A stretch of DNA of 64,000 bases from Kaistella soli (GCF_019038595.1 NZ_JAHOPF010000002.1:62001-126000); one strand, 5' to 3'. Counted from the first letter of the stretch, positions 1 to 9,376 are shown. Notes: generated by a model not told the origin, from the sequence alone. Translations and numbers: made by a program.

Positions 1-688
1 AGTCGCCCTGGGACTGAAAAACAGTTTCCCTCATTTTCTCATCAGTGATCTGATAATTGTTTTTCAGAAAAATCTCAATATCTTCATCCTGAATTCTTGG
101 GATTTCAACCAATTGAGTCCGGGAAATAATCGTGGGGAGAATAGAATCGGTATTTTCTGCAGTAAGAATAATCAAAGTATCCTTTGGCGGCTCTTCCAAA
201 AATTTCAAAAACTTATTTGCAGCCGAAATATTCATTTTGTCGGCTTGCCAAACGATGAGTATTTTACTGCCACCTTCGAAGCTTTTCAGGGAGAATTTCT
301 TGTTCAGTTCATCCACTTCATCGGCGTAAATAGTGAGCTGTTTGTTTTCTGATTCCAAGATCCTGCTCCAGTCTTCATTATTTGAATATGGATTTTCGAG
401 AATCATTTCCCTGAAATTTTCGATGAAATTGTCTGCAAGACCGCTGCTTTTCTCTTTGAAAACAGGAAAACTGAAATGCAGATCCAAATGATTCAGATGT
501 TCCACTTTTGAAGATGAATGTTCATTTTCTTTGCGGAAAATCTCTTTTGCAAACGCCATAGCCAAAGGTAAAGTGCCGTAACCGTCTTTTCCGACGAAAA
601 GCTGCGCATGGCCTACTCTATTGTCGTAAATGCTTTCTTTGAGGAGGTTTTTCAGTTTTTCCTGACCTGCGATCTGTTCCCAATTCAT
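1..688 (-). CDS. holB: DNA polymerase III delta' subunit (3' part cut by window edge)
   Basis: Reading frame open on the minus strand from ATG at 686-688 to the window edge (229 codons seen, no stop). The protein starts MNWEQIAGQEKLKNLL and contains features of the clamp-loader AAA+ delta'/gamma family: a VGHAQLF-type segment, a degenerate P-loop region (GKDGYGTLPLA instead of GxxGxGKT), a Walker B-like ILIVWQADKM, and the sensor-type LKFLEEPP followed by SRTQLVEIPR. The loss of the P-loop lysine fits delta', which does not hydrolyse ATP. It would act in the clamp loader that places the beta clamp on DNA. A -7-like element (693-700) sits only 4 nt before the ATG. Confidence 0.88.
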   Translation of the reverse strand, partial: MNWEQIAGQEKLKNLLKESIYDNRVGHAQLFVGKDGYGTLPLAMAFAKEIFRKENEHSSSKVEHLNHLDLHFSFPVFKEKSSGLADNFIENFREMILENPYSNNEDWSRILESENKQLTIYADEVDELNKKFSLKSFEGGSKILIVWQADKMNISAANKFLKFLEEPPKDTLIILTAENTDSILPTIISRTQLVEIPRIQDEDIEIFLKNNYQITDEKMRETVFQSQGD

Positions 689-692
689 TTTT

Positions 693-700
693 CAAAGATA
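693..700 (-). promoter_or_regulatory. Bacteroidetes -7 promoter element of holB
   Basis: On the minus strand this reads TATCTTTG, an exact match to TAnnTTTG. Only 4 nt separate it from the holB ATG, so transcription would begin at or next to the start codon. I see no clear -33 TTG at the usual spacing. Confidence 0.5.
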
Positions 701-882
701 AAAAATTTTGTCTGAAAAATAATTGCGGAAAGTCAGCTGTATGGTTTTCAGTTTTTCCGAAAAGTTATCCATTTTTTATATAAAATGGTACCTGCAAACT
801 GCCTTAACAAACTTTAACCAAAGTAAATTTCCTCAATTCAGTAATATTTAAGATATTTGCGCATTATTTTTAAAAATAGAGA

Positions 883-2157
883 ATGAAAAGAATTTTTGTA
901 TTACCTCTCCTTGCAGCCGGATTTTTCCTGAATGCGCAATCGATTGGTAATTCTCCTTACGCTGCCTTCGGAATCGGGGATGTGAAGTATGATAACACAA
1001 CTGATGTGAATGCGATGGGCGGTATTTCTACTGCATATATCTGGGACTTCAATAATAATTTTAATTTCAGTAATCCTGCTGCTAATAAAAACTTAGAGTT
1101 GGCTACGGTAAAAATTGAAGGTACCAATGAAAATAATTTTTTCAAATCTAATTTTGATAATGCGAATGTAACCAAACATTCTTCTTATCTATCCAATATT
1201 ACTGTCGCTTTCCCGCTTTCAAGCAAAGTGAAATTTGGTTTGGGCTACCAGCCTTACAGCTCCAAAAAATATTCTGTACTTAATAAGCAAACTTTATCAG
1301 ATGGTACTGTAAAAGCCGAGATGTTTCGTGGCGAAGGTACTTTAAGCACCGTTCAGGCAGCTTTATCTTATCAGGTTTCCCCGGAATTGGGTTTTGGTTT
1401 AAGAAGTAATTTCTATTTCGGAAATCTTTATGATATCAACGAACTGACCTATTCCACGGCTGAACTGATCAATGGTTACGAGACTAAAAATAAAATAAAA
1501 ACTTTTAATTTTACCCTTGGATCCGCTTATCAGAAGAAGCTGCAGAATGACAGAAGACTTACTTTAGGTGCAACATATACTTTTGGGAATACCGGCCAGA
1601 TGGAAACCAGCTATACGAACAGCACTTATTATTATTCGGCAGGAGAAACCAAAAATAACGTAAGTATTATTGACCAGAATTTCAGCAGCGACAAAAACTT
1701 GATTCCTATGGAGTTTTCATTGGGTGCAGGTTATGGACATGATACAAAATGGTTTTTAGGAACTCAGTTTGATTATAAAAAAGGAGAAACCATTCAGTTT
1801 TTGGGACAGCCTTTTGCTAATCAGAATTCTTACAGATTTGCAGCTGGTGGTTGGTATCTGCCTAATTATAATAACTTCCGGAATTATTTTTCAAGAGTTA
1901 CTTACCGATACGGAGCGTATTACGAAAAAGGAAATCTTTCTCTGAACGGAACCAATATCAATCAGTTTGCTATAACAGGCGGTGTTACTTTACCATTCGA
2001 AAACAGAAGTGTTAACAGAATGAGCGGTATCGATTTAGGTTTGGAAATCGGGAAAAGAGGAACTTTGGATAACAACATGATTCGCCAGAATTTCATCAAC
2101 CTCAGAGTCGGAATTAATTTTGCTGATAAATGGTTTGTGAAACGTCTATATGATTAG
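883..2157 (+). CDS. Predicted outer-membrane beta-barrel protein, function unknown
   Basis: 424 residues with a signal peptide (MKRIFVLPLLAAGFFLNAQ, cleavage after AQ). The mature part is rich in alternating aromatic/polar strands (for example VKFGLGYQPYSS, FGLRSNFYFGNLYD, FSLGAGYGHDTKWFLG) and ends in a strand-like stretch, typical of an outer-membrane barrel. It resembles the broad OmpP1/FadL-type porin-like proteins of Bacteroidetes, but I cannot name a substrate. It lies 3 nt upstream of lptC and is probably cotranscribed with it, which suggests an envelope role. The ATG at 883 is chosen because the signal peptide starts there. Confidence 0.75.
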   Translation: MKRIFVLPLLAAGFFLNAQSIGNSPYAAFGIGDVKYDNTTDVNAMGGISTAYIWDFNNNFNFSNPAANKNLELATVKIEGTNENNFFKSNFDNANVTKHSSYLSNITVAFPLSSKVKFGLGYQPYSSKKYSVLNKQTLSDGTVKAEMFRGEGTLSTVQAALSYQVSPELGFGLRSNFYFGNLYDINELTYSTAELINGYETKNKIKTFNFTLGSAYQKKLQNDRRLTLGATYTFGNTGQMETSYTNSTYYYSAGETKNNVSIIDQNFSSDKNLIPMEFSLGAGYGHDTKWFLGTQFDYKKGETIQFLGQPFANQNSYRFAAGGWYLPNYNNFRNYFSRVTYRYGAYYEKGNLSLNGTNINQFAITGGVTLPFENRSVNRMSGIDLGLEIGKRGTLDNNMIRQNFINLRVGINFADKWFVKRLYD

Positions 2158-2160
2158 AAA

Positions 2161-2751
2161 ATGAAGTTTTTCAGACAAATAATATATAAAAATATAGCCG
2201 GCCTTTTGGGTTGTGCTATATTTTTTGGTTTAATTTCCTGTGATGAAGACCTTACCAAGATCAATAAAAACAACAATACCAATTTCCCTTCACAGATTAT
2301 TAATAATGCCCATATCGTTCAGCGCGATTCAGGAATGGTAAAACTTCGTGCTACCGCACCGCTGATTGAAAAATACGAATATATCGATTCTCCATATATC
2401 GTCGCCCGAAAAGGAATTCAGATTCTTTTTTACGATAAGAAAAAGCCTAAAGTTCCGGGCAAAATCAACGCGAAATATGCCAAATTTAATGAGAAGAAAA
2501 AATTTTATGAGGCAAAAGGAAATGTGAGGATCGTAACGAATGAAAATCAAATGTTTGCGATGCGGTCGGTATTTTGGGATCAGGGGAAAAGACTTATTTA
2601 TACTACAGACACGGTTTATGTAACCGATAAAGACGGCTCCACTCTCGTGGGTGCCAACGGAATGAAAGCTAAAGACGACTTCTCCGAGTATACGTTCTAC
2701 AACAATTCAGGTAATATTAACGCTAAGAAAATACCGGAAAAAGGAAGATAA
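2161..2751 (+). CDS. lptC: LPS export ABC transporter periplasmic protein LptC
   Basis: 196 residues. The N-terminus is a lipoprotein signal with lipobox LISC and Cys27, so the protein is probably lipid-anchored; E. coli LptC has a transmembrane helix instead. The mature domain (about 60-170) has the beta-jellyroll pattern of LptC/OstA: YDKKKPKVPGKINAKYAKF, FYEAKGNVRIVTNENQMFA, LIYTTDTVYVTDKDGSTLVGANGMKA (split here for length). LptC passes lipopolysaccharide from the LptBFG transporter to LptA. It follows the outer-membrane protein gene by 3 nt and precedes anmK by 30 nt. Confidence 0.85.
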   Translation: MKFFRQIIYKNIAGLLGCAIFFGLISCDEDLTKINKNNNTNFPSQIINNAHIVQRDSGMVKLRATAPLIEKYEYIDSPYIVARKGIQILFYDKKKPKVPGKINAKYAKFNEKKKFYEAKGNVRIVTNENQMFAMRSVFWDQGKRLIYTTDTVYVTDKDGSTLVGANGMKAKDDFSEYTFYNNSGNINAKKIPEKGR

Positions 2752-2781
2752 ATTTTCGTAAATTCGGTAAAATTTTTCTTT

Positions 2782-3828
2782 ATGGTTTTTCATGCAATTG
2801 GCTTAATGTCCGGAACGAGTCTGGACGGACTCGATATCTGTTACGCAAAATTCAAAAAAGAAAATACCGTTTGGAAATTCGAAATCCTGCAGGCGGAAAC
2901 CCTTTCCTATTCTACTCTTTGGGAAGAAAAACTCAAAAATTCAATTCATTTAAACTCAGAGGAACTTTTAGCGTTAAATTCGGAATATGGTTTTTACCTT
3001 GGTGAAAAAGTACAGCAATTCATCACCAGATATTCTTTAAAAAACATTGATTTAATCGCTTCTCACGGCCACACCGTTTTTCATCAGCCTCAAAAAAAAT
3101 TCACGTTACAGATTGGTGACGGCAGGGCAATTAAAATTTTAAATAAAATTCCGGTAGTTTACGATTTCCGGAGCCAGGATGTTTTAATGGGCGGAAACGG
3201 CGCGCCGCTGGTCCCGATCGGTGATGAACTTCTTTTTCCGGAGTTTGACGCATGTTTAAATCTTGGCGGATTCTCAAATATTTCCTTTAAAAAAGACGGA
3301 AAACGGATCGCTTTCGATATCTGTCCCGTGAATATTGTGCTGAATAAATTCGCGCAAGCGCTGCATCAAAAATATGATGAAAACGGAAATTTGGCTAAAA
3401 ATGGAAATGTGAATGAAGAAATTTTATCTTCCTTAAATTCCATTGGATTCTACCGAGAGAATCCTCCAAAATCTTTAGGAATTGAATGGGTTAATAAGCA
3501 TATACTTCCTAAACTTACTGATGAAACTCCGGAAAATATTTTAGCGACTTTTACCGAGCATGCGGCCATTCAGATAGCAGCAGTTTTCAAACAGTTTAAT
3601 CTAAAGAAGGTTTTGTTTACAGGCGGAGGAACCTATAATGATTATTTACTGCAAAGGATAAAAATAATGTCGGATACCGAAATTATTGTTCCCGAAAAAA
3701 AAATCATCGATTTCAAGGAAGGTTTAATTTTTGCTTTCATGGGAGTTTTAAGAATGAACAATAAGATTAATGTTCTCAGTTCTGCGACAGGAAGTGCCGA
3801 AGATCATTCTTCAGGTATTATCATTTAA
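2782..3828 (+). CDS. anmK: Anhydro-N-acetylmuramic acid kinase
   Basis: 348 residues. The start MVFHAIGLMSGTSLDGLD carries the AnmK phosphate-binding signature GLMSGTSLDG. Further marks are the DLIASHGHTVFHQP motif, QIGDGRAIK, DFRSQDVLMGGNGAPLVP, LNLGGFSNI and the C-terminal FTGGGTYNDYLL of the sugar kinase/actin-like fold. The enzyme phosphorylates and opens 1,6-anhydro-MurNAc to MurNAc-6-phosphate during peptidoglycan recycling. It lies 30 nt after lptC and 18 nt before the GNAT-nitrilase gene, all on the plus strand. Confidence 0.95.
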   Translation: MVFHAIGLMSGTSLDGLDICYAKFKKENTVWKFEILQAETLSYSTLWEEKLKNSIHLNSEELLALNSEYGFYLGEKVQQFITRYSLKNIDLIASHGHTVFHQPQKKFTLQIGDGRAIKILNKIPVVYDFRSQDVLMGGNGAPLVPIGDELLFPEFDACLNLGGFSNISFKKDGKRIAFDICPVNIVLNKFAQALHQKYDENGNLAKNGNVNEEILSSLNSIGFYRENPPKSLGIEWVNKHILPKLTDETPENILATFTEHAAIQIAAVFKQFNLKKVLFTGGGTYNDYLLQRIKIMSDTEIIVPEKKIIDFKEGLIFAFMGVLRMNNKINVLSSATGSAEDHSSGIII

Positions 3829-3846
3829 ATTTATAAAATAAAAGTT

Positions 3847-5364
3847 ATGCAAATAGATATCAGAAAACTGGCCATTGAAGATTATGACGAACTGAAGGAG
3901 ACGATGCAGAAAGCCTATCCGACGATGTCAGAAAGTATTTGGTCTAAAAAAAGTATTCAGAAATTACTGAAAATTTTCCGCGACGGACAGATCTGTATTA
4001 CCGTGGACGGAAAAATTGCCGCAGTCGCTCTTTCGCTGATCGTGCAGTACGAATTGTACGGCGACGACCACACCTACAAGGAAATTACCGGAAATTATAC
4101 CTTCAATACCCATTCCGACACCGGAAATGTGCTGTACGGAATTGAGGTTTTTGTCGATCCGGAATACCGGAAACTCAGACTCGCGAGAAGGCTTTACGAT
4201 GTAAGAAAGGAACTGTGTGAAACCTTAAATCTGAAATCGATTATGGTGGGTGGAAGAATTCCGAATTATCACCTTTACAGCGCAGAACTTTCACCTAGAG
4301 CCTATATTCAGAAAGTGAGAAACAAGGAGATTTATGATCCGGTACTGAGTTTTCAGCTGGCCAATAACTTCCTGCCGGTAAGGATTCTCAAAAATTATTT
4401 ACCTGAAGATTTGCATTCCGAGGAAAACGCGGTGCTGCTTCAGTGGAATAATATTTACTACAGCAAAAAGCCTAATACGATGCAGGATTCTGTCATCAGA
4501 TTGGGTTTGGTACAGTGGCAGATGAGACATTTTAAGACCATCGACGCATTTTATGAACAGGTTGAATTTTTCGTAAATGTAATGGCAGATTATAAATCTG
4601 ATTTCATCATGTTCCCGGAACTTTTCAATACGCCACTACTTGCACCTTTCAATCATCTTTCTGAGCGGGAAAGCATGTTTAAACTGGCCGAGCTTACGGA
4701 GGAAATTAAAATTAAACTCTCAGAATTTGCCATCAGTTACAACATCAACATTATCGCCGGAAGCATGCCGATTGTGGATAGTGGAGAACTCTACAACATC
4801 AGTTATCTGCTTCACCGGGACGGAAAAATTGACGAACACCGCAAAATTCATATCACTCCGAACGAGAAAAAATATTACGGAATGAAAGGCGGTAACGAAA
4901 TAAAAGTGATTGACACCGATTGCGGAAAAGTAGGATTAGTCATTTGTTACGATGTAGAATTTCCTGAACTGCCGAGAATTTTAGCCGATCAGGGAATGAA
5001 AATTCTTTTTGTTCCTTATCTCACCGACACGCAAAATGCGTATACAAGAGTGCGTCACTGTGCTGCTGCCCGTGCGATAGAAAACGAATGTTATGTTGCC
5101 ATCGCAGGCTGTGTAGGAAATTTACCCGGTGTAAATAATATGGATATACAGTTTGGTCAGGCAGCGGTTTTCACACCTTCAGATTTTGCTTTTCCTTCCA
5201 ATGCCATTAAAGGGGAAGCCACACCCAATACCGAAACCACTTTGATTGTAGACGTAGATCTTAATTTACTCAAAGAGCTGCACCATTACGGCGCCGTCCG
5301 CACGATGACAGACCGGCGGAGAGATCTTTATGACACTGTAAATCTAAACAGTGATACAGAATAA
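3847..5364 (+). CDS. GNAT acetyltransferase fused to carbon-nitrogen hydrolase
   Basis: 505 residues in two domains. Residues about 1-190 are a GNAT N-acetyltransferase (VLYGIEVFVDPEYRKLRLARRLYD is the acetyl-CoA-binding region, with RKLRLARRL in place of RGxGxA). Residues about 215-500 are a nitrilase-superfamily amidohydrolase with the Glu-Lys-Cys triad: MFPELFNTP (Glu), HRKIHITPNEKK (Lys) and GLVICYDVEFPE (Cys). The same domain pair recurs in many bacteria as one polypeptide. The substrate is unknown; a small amide or amine is plausible. The final gene of the plus-strand run, followed by a bidirectional hairpin. Confidence 0.88.
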   Translation: MQIDIRKLAIEDYDELKETMQKAYPTMSESIWSKKSIQKLLKIFRDGQICITVDGKIAAVALSLIVQYELYGDDHTYKEITGNYTFNTHSDTGNVLYGIEVFVDPEYRKLRLARRLYDVRKELCETLNLKSIMVGGRIPNYHLYSAELSPRAYIQKVRNKEIYDPVLSFQLANNFLPVRILKNYLPEDLHSEENAVLLQWNNIYYSKKPNTMQDSVIRLGLVQWQMRHFKTIDAFYEQVEFFVNVMADYKSDFIMFPELFNTPLLAPFNHLSERESMFKLAELTEEIKIKLSEFAISYNINIIAGSMPIVDSGELYNISYLLHRDGKIDEHRKIHITPNEKKYYGMKGGNEIKVIDTDCGKVGLVICYDVEFPELPRILADQGMKILFVPYLTDTQNAYTRVRHCAAARAIENECYVAIAGCVGNLPGVNNMDIQFGQAAVFTPSDFAFPSNAIKGEATPNTETTLIVDVDLNLLKELHHYGAVRTMTDRRRDLYDTVNLNSDTE

Positions 5365-5369
5365 AACGA

Positions 5370-5400
5370 AAATCCCAAAACATAAGTTTCGGGATTTTTA
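5370..5400. terminator. Shared terminator between GNAT-nitrilase gene and TonB receptor gene
   Basis: Inverted repeat AAATCCC (5370-5376) / GGGATTT (5391-5397), extended inward by AAAC/GTTT around an ATAA loop, followed by TTTTA on the plus strand and preceded by an A-run that gives Us on the minus strand. It sits between two convergent stop codons. Confidence 0.75.
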
Positions 5401-5422
5401 TTTTGGAAATGTTTAAAAAGAA

Positions 5423-7852
5423 TTAAAGTTTAAACTCAAGTTTTACATTGAAGAATCTGCCTGTCAGACGAACCGGAACCGGATAATTATAACCCGTAGA
5501 AACATCATTGATCCATTGGTTGGCAACAGTATTATTGATGTTAAATGCGTTGAATATCTGTACACCTAAGATCAGTTCATTAAAGTTACTCCAGAAACCA
5601 CCGTTTACTTTATTATCCTTCTGATCAATGAAAACTTTGGATAAACCGATATCCACTCTTTTGTAAGAAGGTAAAGTCCGCTGATATCTGTAAGGCGCTT
5701 CAAAATCAGGTTTTCCGTTTTGATCAAGAGAAACCGGCGTGCCGGAAGGAAGTCCGTTTGCATAAGTTAAAGTAAGATTTACCCGCATGGAAGGGAACTT
5801 CGGCATATAATCCTGATAGAACATTGAAAATCTGAACCTCGGATCTGTGGGTCTTGGGATATATCCTCTTCCGTCGATGTTTTCATAAACTCTTGCATAA
5901 CTTGCAGAAACCCAAGAATCAACACCCGGAACAAATTCACCGAATAATCTTGCATCAAGTCCATAAGCATAACCTTCGGAATTGTTTTTACCGGAATAAC
6001 GGATTCTTACATTATCCAGATAATAAGGAATCAGATGATCCATTTTCTTATAATACGCCTCGGTTGTTAATTTAAAAGGTCGGTCTGCCATACGGAATTC
6101 ATAATCGTTGGAAAGAATTACCTGCATGGAACGCTGTGATTTGATGTCTGAATTAAAGTTTCCGTCTAAATCTTTAATCTCTTTATAAAACGGTGACTGG
6201 TAATAAATTCCGCCGGAAACCTTGAAAAGCATATCCATGTCCCAGTCCGGTTTGATCGCAAACTGAGCCCGCGGAGAAATAATGGTTTCATCATTAAAAT
6301 CCCAATGCGAAGCCCGGACACCAGCATTTAAGAAAACTCTGTTCGCACCCCAGTACAGTTTTTTAGAAAATTGTGCATATCCGGAAAGTCTTGTCGGCTC
6401 GATGTGGTTCGCACCAGAAATATTGAAACGCAAGCGGAGATCTGCAGCATTTAAAGTTCCCGGATTGGTATAGTCGATCGGGGTGCTGTATCCTAAAGAA
6501 TCTACAAGCTGCCATTCGTTGGTAAGATCTTGCAGATTTTCTTTTTCGAATTTCACTCCGACTTCAAAATCAGTATTGATATCTGGTGAAAAACGTGTTT
6601 TCAGCTGAGTACCGTACGTTTTTACCAATAAATCGTTTCTTGCATGATCAATCTGGCCACCCACATCATAAGAGGTTACCGGTGCGCCGGTAATTGGATC
6701 AAAAGTCTGCAAACGGTACGCAGACGCAATGGAATAATACTCTCTTTCGCGGTTTTGGTAGGCAAAATTATCTAGACTGAAAGACCACTTTTTATTCGGT
6801 TTAAAATTCACGGAAGCTGTACCCATCATGTTTTTGTACGCATCATCTTCCTTTCCGTCATAGAAAACATTTAATTTCAATGGCGTCTGTAAACTTCCGA
6901 AATTCACTTCCTTCAGTTTCGGAATCATTTCGTAATCGTTTTTACTCCAGTAGCCGATGAATGAAACATTCCATTTTTCGTTAAATTTATAATTGATGTA
7001 AGACTGAAAATCCATGTACTGCGGATTGAAATCAGTGTCTTCATTCAGTGTATTTAAAACCAGATTGGTATTTCGGTATCTTCCCGAAAATAACGCTGAC
7101 AGTTTTTTATCCTTAGAGGCAAAACCGGTAGAAAGCCTTCCGCCGATTAAACTTGCTTCACCAGCAACTTCAAATTTTGTGGGCTGTCTGTAATAAATAT
7201 TTAATGCTGAGGACATTTTATCGCCGTATTTCGCTTCAAAACCTCCGGCAGAAAAATTAATCGCCTGCACCATATCCGGATTAATAATACTCATTCCTTC
7301 CTGTAAGGAATTTCTGATCAAAAACGGACGGTAAATTTCAATATCGTTAATGTAAATAAGGTTTTCATCGTAGTTACCGCCTCTCACCATGTATTGGGAA
7401 GAAAGCTCCGTATTTGAATTGACAGATGGCAAAGTTTTCAGAAGACCTTCAACACCGCCGGAAAGTGAAGAAACCTGCTGCGCTTCTTTTGCAGAGATTT
7501 CTATAGAAGTAAGGTCAGTAACTTTCGGTTTTCCTTTTTTCTGAAAAACGACTTCCTGGATTTGAGTTTCTCTTTCAGCTTTTACAAATAACACATTGAC
7601 ATTCTGAATCTTAGGAACTGTTTTGATGTTTTTCCTGAATCCTTTGAAATTTTCTTTATCCACTGAAAGTGTCTGTTCTGAATTAGCGATCGGAATTTTC
7701 ACAAATCCGTTATCATCGGTTGTAAAATTCTGGCTGTCATAAGAAACATTGGCTTGAGAAACAGGTGCGCCGTTTTCGTCTAGAACTTTAAGATTAATTT
7801 GCGAAAAGACAAAAAGCGGCGACAATACCAGGAATAAAAGTATTTTTTTCAA
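5423..7852 (-). CDS. TonB-dependent outer-membrane receptor
   Basis: 809 residues from the TTG at 7852, which begins MKKILLFLVLSPLFVFSQ, a good signal peptide; an upstream in-frame TTG at 7882 would add ten unlikely residues. A carboxypeptidase-like regulatory domain (INLKVLDENGAPVSQANVSY, about 19-110) is followed by a plug domain (LKTLPSVNSNTELSSQYMVRGG-type region, about 150-250) and a long barrel ending FFNVKLEFKL. It would import a ligand too large for porins, energised by TonB-ExbBD. The ligand cannot be read from the sequence, and there is no SusD partner next to it. It begins 34 nt after the kdsA stop, so it may be cotranscribed. Confidence 0.9.
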   Translation of the reverse strand: MKKILLFLVLSPLFVFSQINLKVLDENGAPVSQANVSYDSQNFTTDDNGFVKIPIANSEQTLSVDKENFKGFRKNIKTVPKIQNVNVLFVKAERETQIQEVVFQKKGKPKVTDLTSIEISAKEAQQVSSLSGGVEGLLKTLPSVNSNTELSSQYMVRGGNYDENLIYINDIEIYRPFLIRNSLQEGMSIINPDMVQAINFSAGGFEAKYGDKMSSALNIYYRQPTKFEVAGEASLIGGRLSTGFASKDKKLSALFSGRYRNTNLVLNTLNEDTDFNPQYMDFQSYINYKFNEKWNVSFIGYWSKNDYEMIPKLKEVNFGSLQTPLKLNVFYDGKEDDAYKNMMGTASVNFKPNKKWSFSLDNFAYQNREREYYSIASAYRLQTFDPITGAPVTSYDVGGQIDHARNDLLVKTYGTQLKTRFSPDINTDFEVGVKFEKENLQDLTNEWQLVDSLGYSTPIDYTNPGTLNAADLRLRFNISGANHIEPTRLSGYAQFSKKLYWGANRVFLNAGVRASHWDFNDETIISPRAQFAIKPDWDMDMLFKVSGGIYYQSPFYKEIKDLDGNFNSDIKSQRSMQVILSNDYEFRMADRPFKLTTEAYYKKMDHLIPYYLDNVRIRYSGKNNSEGYAYGLDARLFGEFVPGVDSWVSASYARVYENIDGRGYIPRPTDPRFRFSMFYQDYMPKFPSMRVNLTLTYANGLPSGTPVSLDQNGKPDFEAPYRYQRTLPSYKRVDIGLSKVFIDQKDNKVNGGFWSNFNELILGVQIFNAFNINNTVANQWINDVSTGYNYPVPVRLTGRFFNVKLEFKL

Positions 7853-7886
7853 TGCGGTGAATTTAGTTTTTAAAGATAGCAAAAAA

Positions 7887-8696
7887 TTACAGAATTGCCT
7901 GTCTTACACGGGTTAATTTTTGAAGCAGATCCTCCAGTTTATCCAGCTGCAGCATGTTTGCGCCATCAGAAAGTGCAGTGGAAGGTGTCGGGTGAGTTTC
8001 AATGAAAAGGCCGTCTGCTCCTACTGCGATTCCGGCTTTTGCGATGGTTTCAATAAGTTCGGGTCTACCGCCGGTCACTCCGGAATTCTGATTAGGCTGT
8101 TGCAGCGAATGGGTCACATCCAAAATCACCGGTGCATAATTTCTCATGGTAGGAATTCCGCGGAAATCTACCACCAAATCAGTATAACCAAAAGAGTTTC
8201 CGCGTTCGATGATCGCCGTTTTGCTGTTCCCGGAATCTACTACTTTTTCCACTGCGAATTTCATCGCTTCCGGAGAAAGAAACTGACCTTTTTTCAGGGT
8301 AATACATTTTCCTGTTTTTGCCGCAGCGACTAATAAATCGGTTTGCCGAACCAAAAACGCAGGAATCTGCAGGACATCTACATAATTTGCCGCTAAAGCT
8401 GCATGTTCGTTTTCGTGGATATCTGTCGTGGTAGGAATATTGAACGTCTCTCCCACTTTTTTAAGAATTTCCAAAGATTTTTCCTCACCGATGGTCGTGA
8501 ATGAATCGACGCGGCTTCTGTTTGCTTTTTTAAAACTGCCTTTGAAAATATAAGGAATTTCGTATTTATTGGTAAGTTCTATCACTTTTTCAGCAATTCT
8601 GAGCGCCATATCTTCGCCTTCAATAATGCACGGACCTGCTATAAGAAAGAAGTTTTTTGAATTTTTGTGGTGGATGTTTTCTAAGTATTGAATCAT
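7887..8696 (-). CDS. kdsA: 3-deoxy-8-phosphooctulonate synthase (KDO-8-phosphate synthase)
   Basis: 269 residues, the family's usual length. FFLIAGPCIIEGEDMALRIAE, FKGSFKKANRSR, TDIHENEHAALAANYVDVLQIPAFLVRQTDLL, and LDVTHSLQQPN with TGGRPELIETIAKAGIAVG-type region are diagnostic of KdsA. It condenses phosphoenolpyruvate with arabinose-5-phosphate to make the KDO precursor of the LPS inner core. A TATTTTTG -7 element lies upstream (8735-8742). Confidence 0.96.
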   Translation of the reverse strand: MIQYLENIHHKNSKNFFLIAGPCIIEGEDMALRIAEKVIELTNKYEIPYIFKGSFKKANRSRVDSFTTIGEEKSLEILKKVGETFNIPTTTDIHENEHAALAANYVDVLQIPAFLVRQTDLLVAAAKTGKCITLKKGQFLSPEAMKFAVEKVVDSGNSKTAIIERGNSFGYTDLVVDFRGIPTMRNYAPVILDVTHSLQQPNQNSGVTGGRPELIETIAKAGIAVGADGLFIETHPTPSTALSDGANMLQLDKLEDLLQKLTRVRQAIL

Positions 8697-8734
8697 TACT
8701 TTTCGGTTTAAAGTTTAATCTTAAATTAAGACTT

Positions 8735-8742
8735 CAAAAATA
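8735..8742 (-). promoter_or_regulatory. -7 promoter element of kdsA
   Basis: Reads TATTTTTG on the minus strand, an exact TAnnTTTG match, 38 nt before the kdsA ATG. No convincing -33 element seen. Confidence 0.45.
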
Positions 8743-8801
8743 CGGATTTTTTTGTTGAAGTGATTTCTGGGCTTTGGCTTAAACCTACAAACTTACTCCA
8801 T

Positions 8802-8824
8802 AAAAAAAACGGGCTGTGGCCCGC
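8802..8824 (-). terminator. Terminator after the DUF1697 gene
   Basis: CGGGC (8810-8814), loop TGTG, GCCCG (8819-8823). On the minus strand the hairpin is followed by eight Ts, as expected for a factor-independent terminator downstream of the gene ending at 8851. Confidence 0.75.
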
Positions 8825-8850
8825 TTATTTTGTAATTTTGAATTACTAAT

Positions 8851-9375
8851 TTAAAACTTTTTAAGAATCTTTTCAAATGTGTTCATATTCCTGGAAGTCA
8901 TCTGTGCCTTCAGCGTCTTTTTTCCCAATACTTTTCCGAATGAAGAATCCAGGGTATTTCCTTTCGGAACCTGCCAATAGAATATATTTTTTATGATGGT
9001 TCCTTTTTCGTTCTCTGTTTTTTTTGAATTATTAAATTCTTCCAAAAGTGTACTTTCAATACCTTCAGTTCCGAGAAAGGCATAAATATGCAAATCATCA
9101 GCTTTAGTGAAAGGACAGTTTTCAAAGATTGCTGCCACTTCTTTTTCGGATTTAAGAAAAAGAAAAGCTTCATAACTGAAATGATCAGACATTGCTTTTT
9201 CCAAAACAGTTTTCAGTTCCGAAACCTTTTTATCAGACGAAAACAAAATGTTTCCGGAAGCAAGAACGGACGAGACCTCTTTCATGCCCGCATCAGCAAA
9301 TACTTTGCAGACTTCCGCCATTTTCATGGAAGTTCCGTTAACGTTTACACCGCGAAGAAAAGCACAGTATTTCAT
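8851..9375 (-). CDS. DUF1697 domain-containing protein
   Basis: 174 residues, matching the family's usual size. The N-terminus MKYCAFLRGVNVNGTSMKMAEV and the ASGNILFSS segment are the family's hallmarks (AFLRGINVGG..., SGNVxF). No biochemical role is established for the family to my knowledge. Its ATG lies one base beyond the stop of the large membrane protein gene, so the two are translationally close and surely cotranscribed; this association does not define a function. Confidence 0.85.
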   Translation of the reverse strand: MKYCAFLRGVNVNGTSMKMAEVCKVFADAGMKEVSSVLASGNILFSSDKKVSELKTVLEKAMSDHFSYEAFLFLKSEKEVAAIFENCPFTKADDLHIYAFLGTEGIESTLLEEFNNSKKTENEKGTIIKNIFYWQVPKGNTLDSSFGKVLGKKTLKAQMTSRNMNTFEKILKKF

Positions 9376-9376
9376 G

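Noticed and set aside
113..352. Open frames on the plus strand inside the minus-strand holB gene
   Set aside because: They are shadows of the HolB frame, which runs without a stop to the window edge and has clear clamp-loader motifs.
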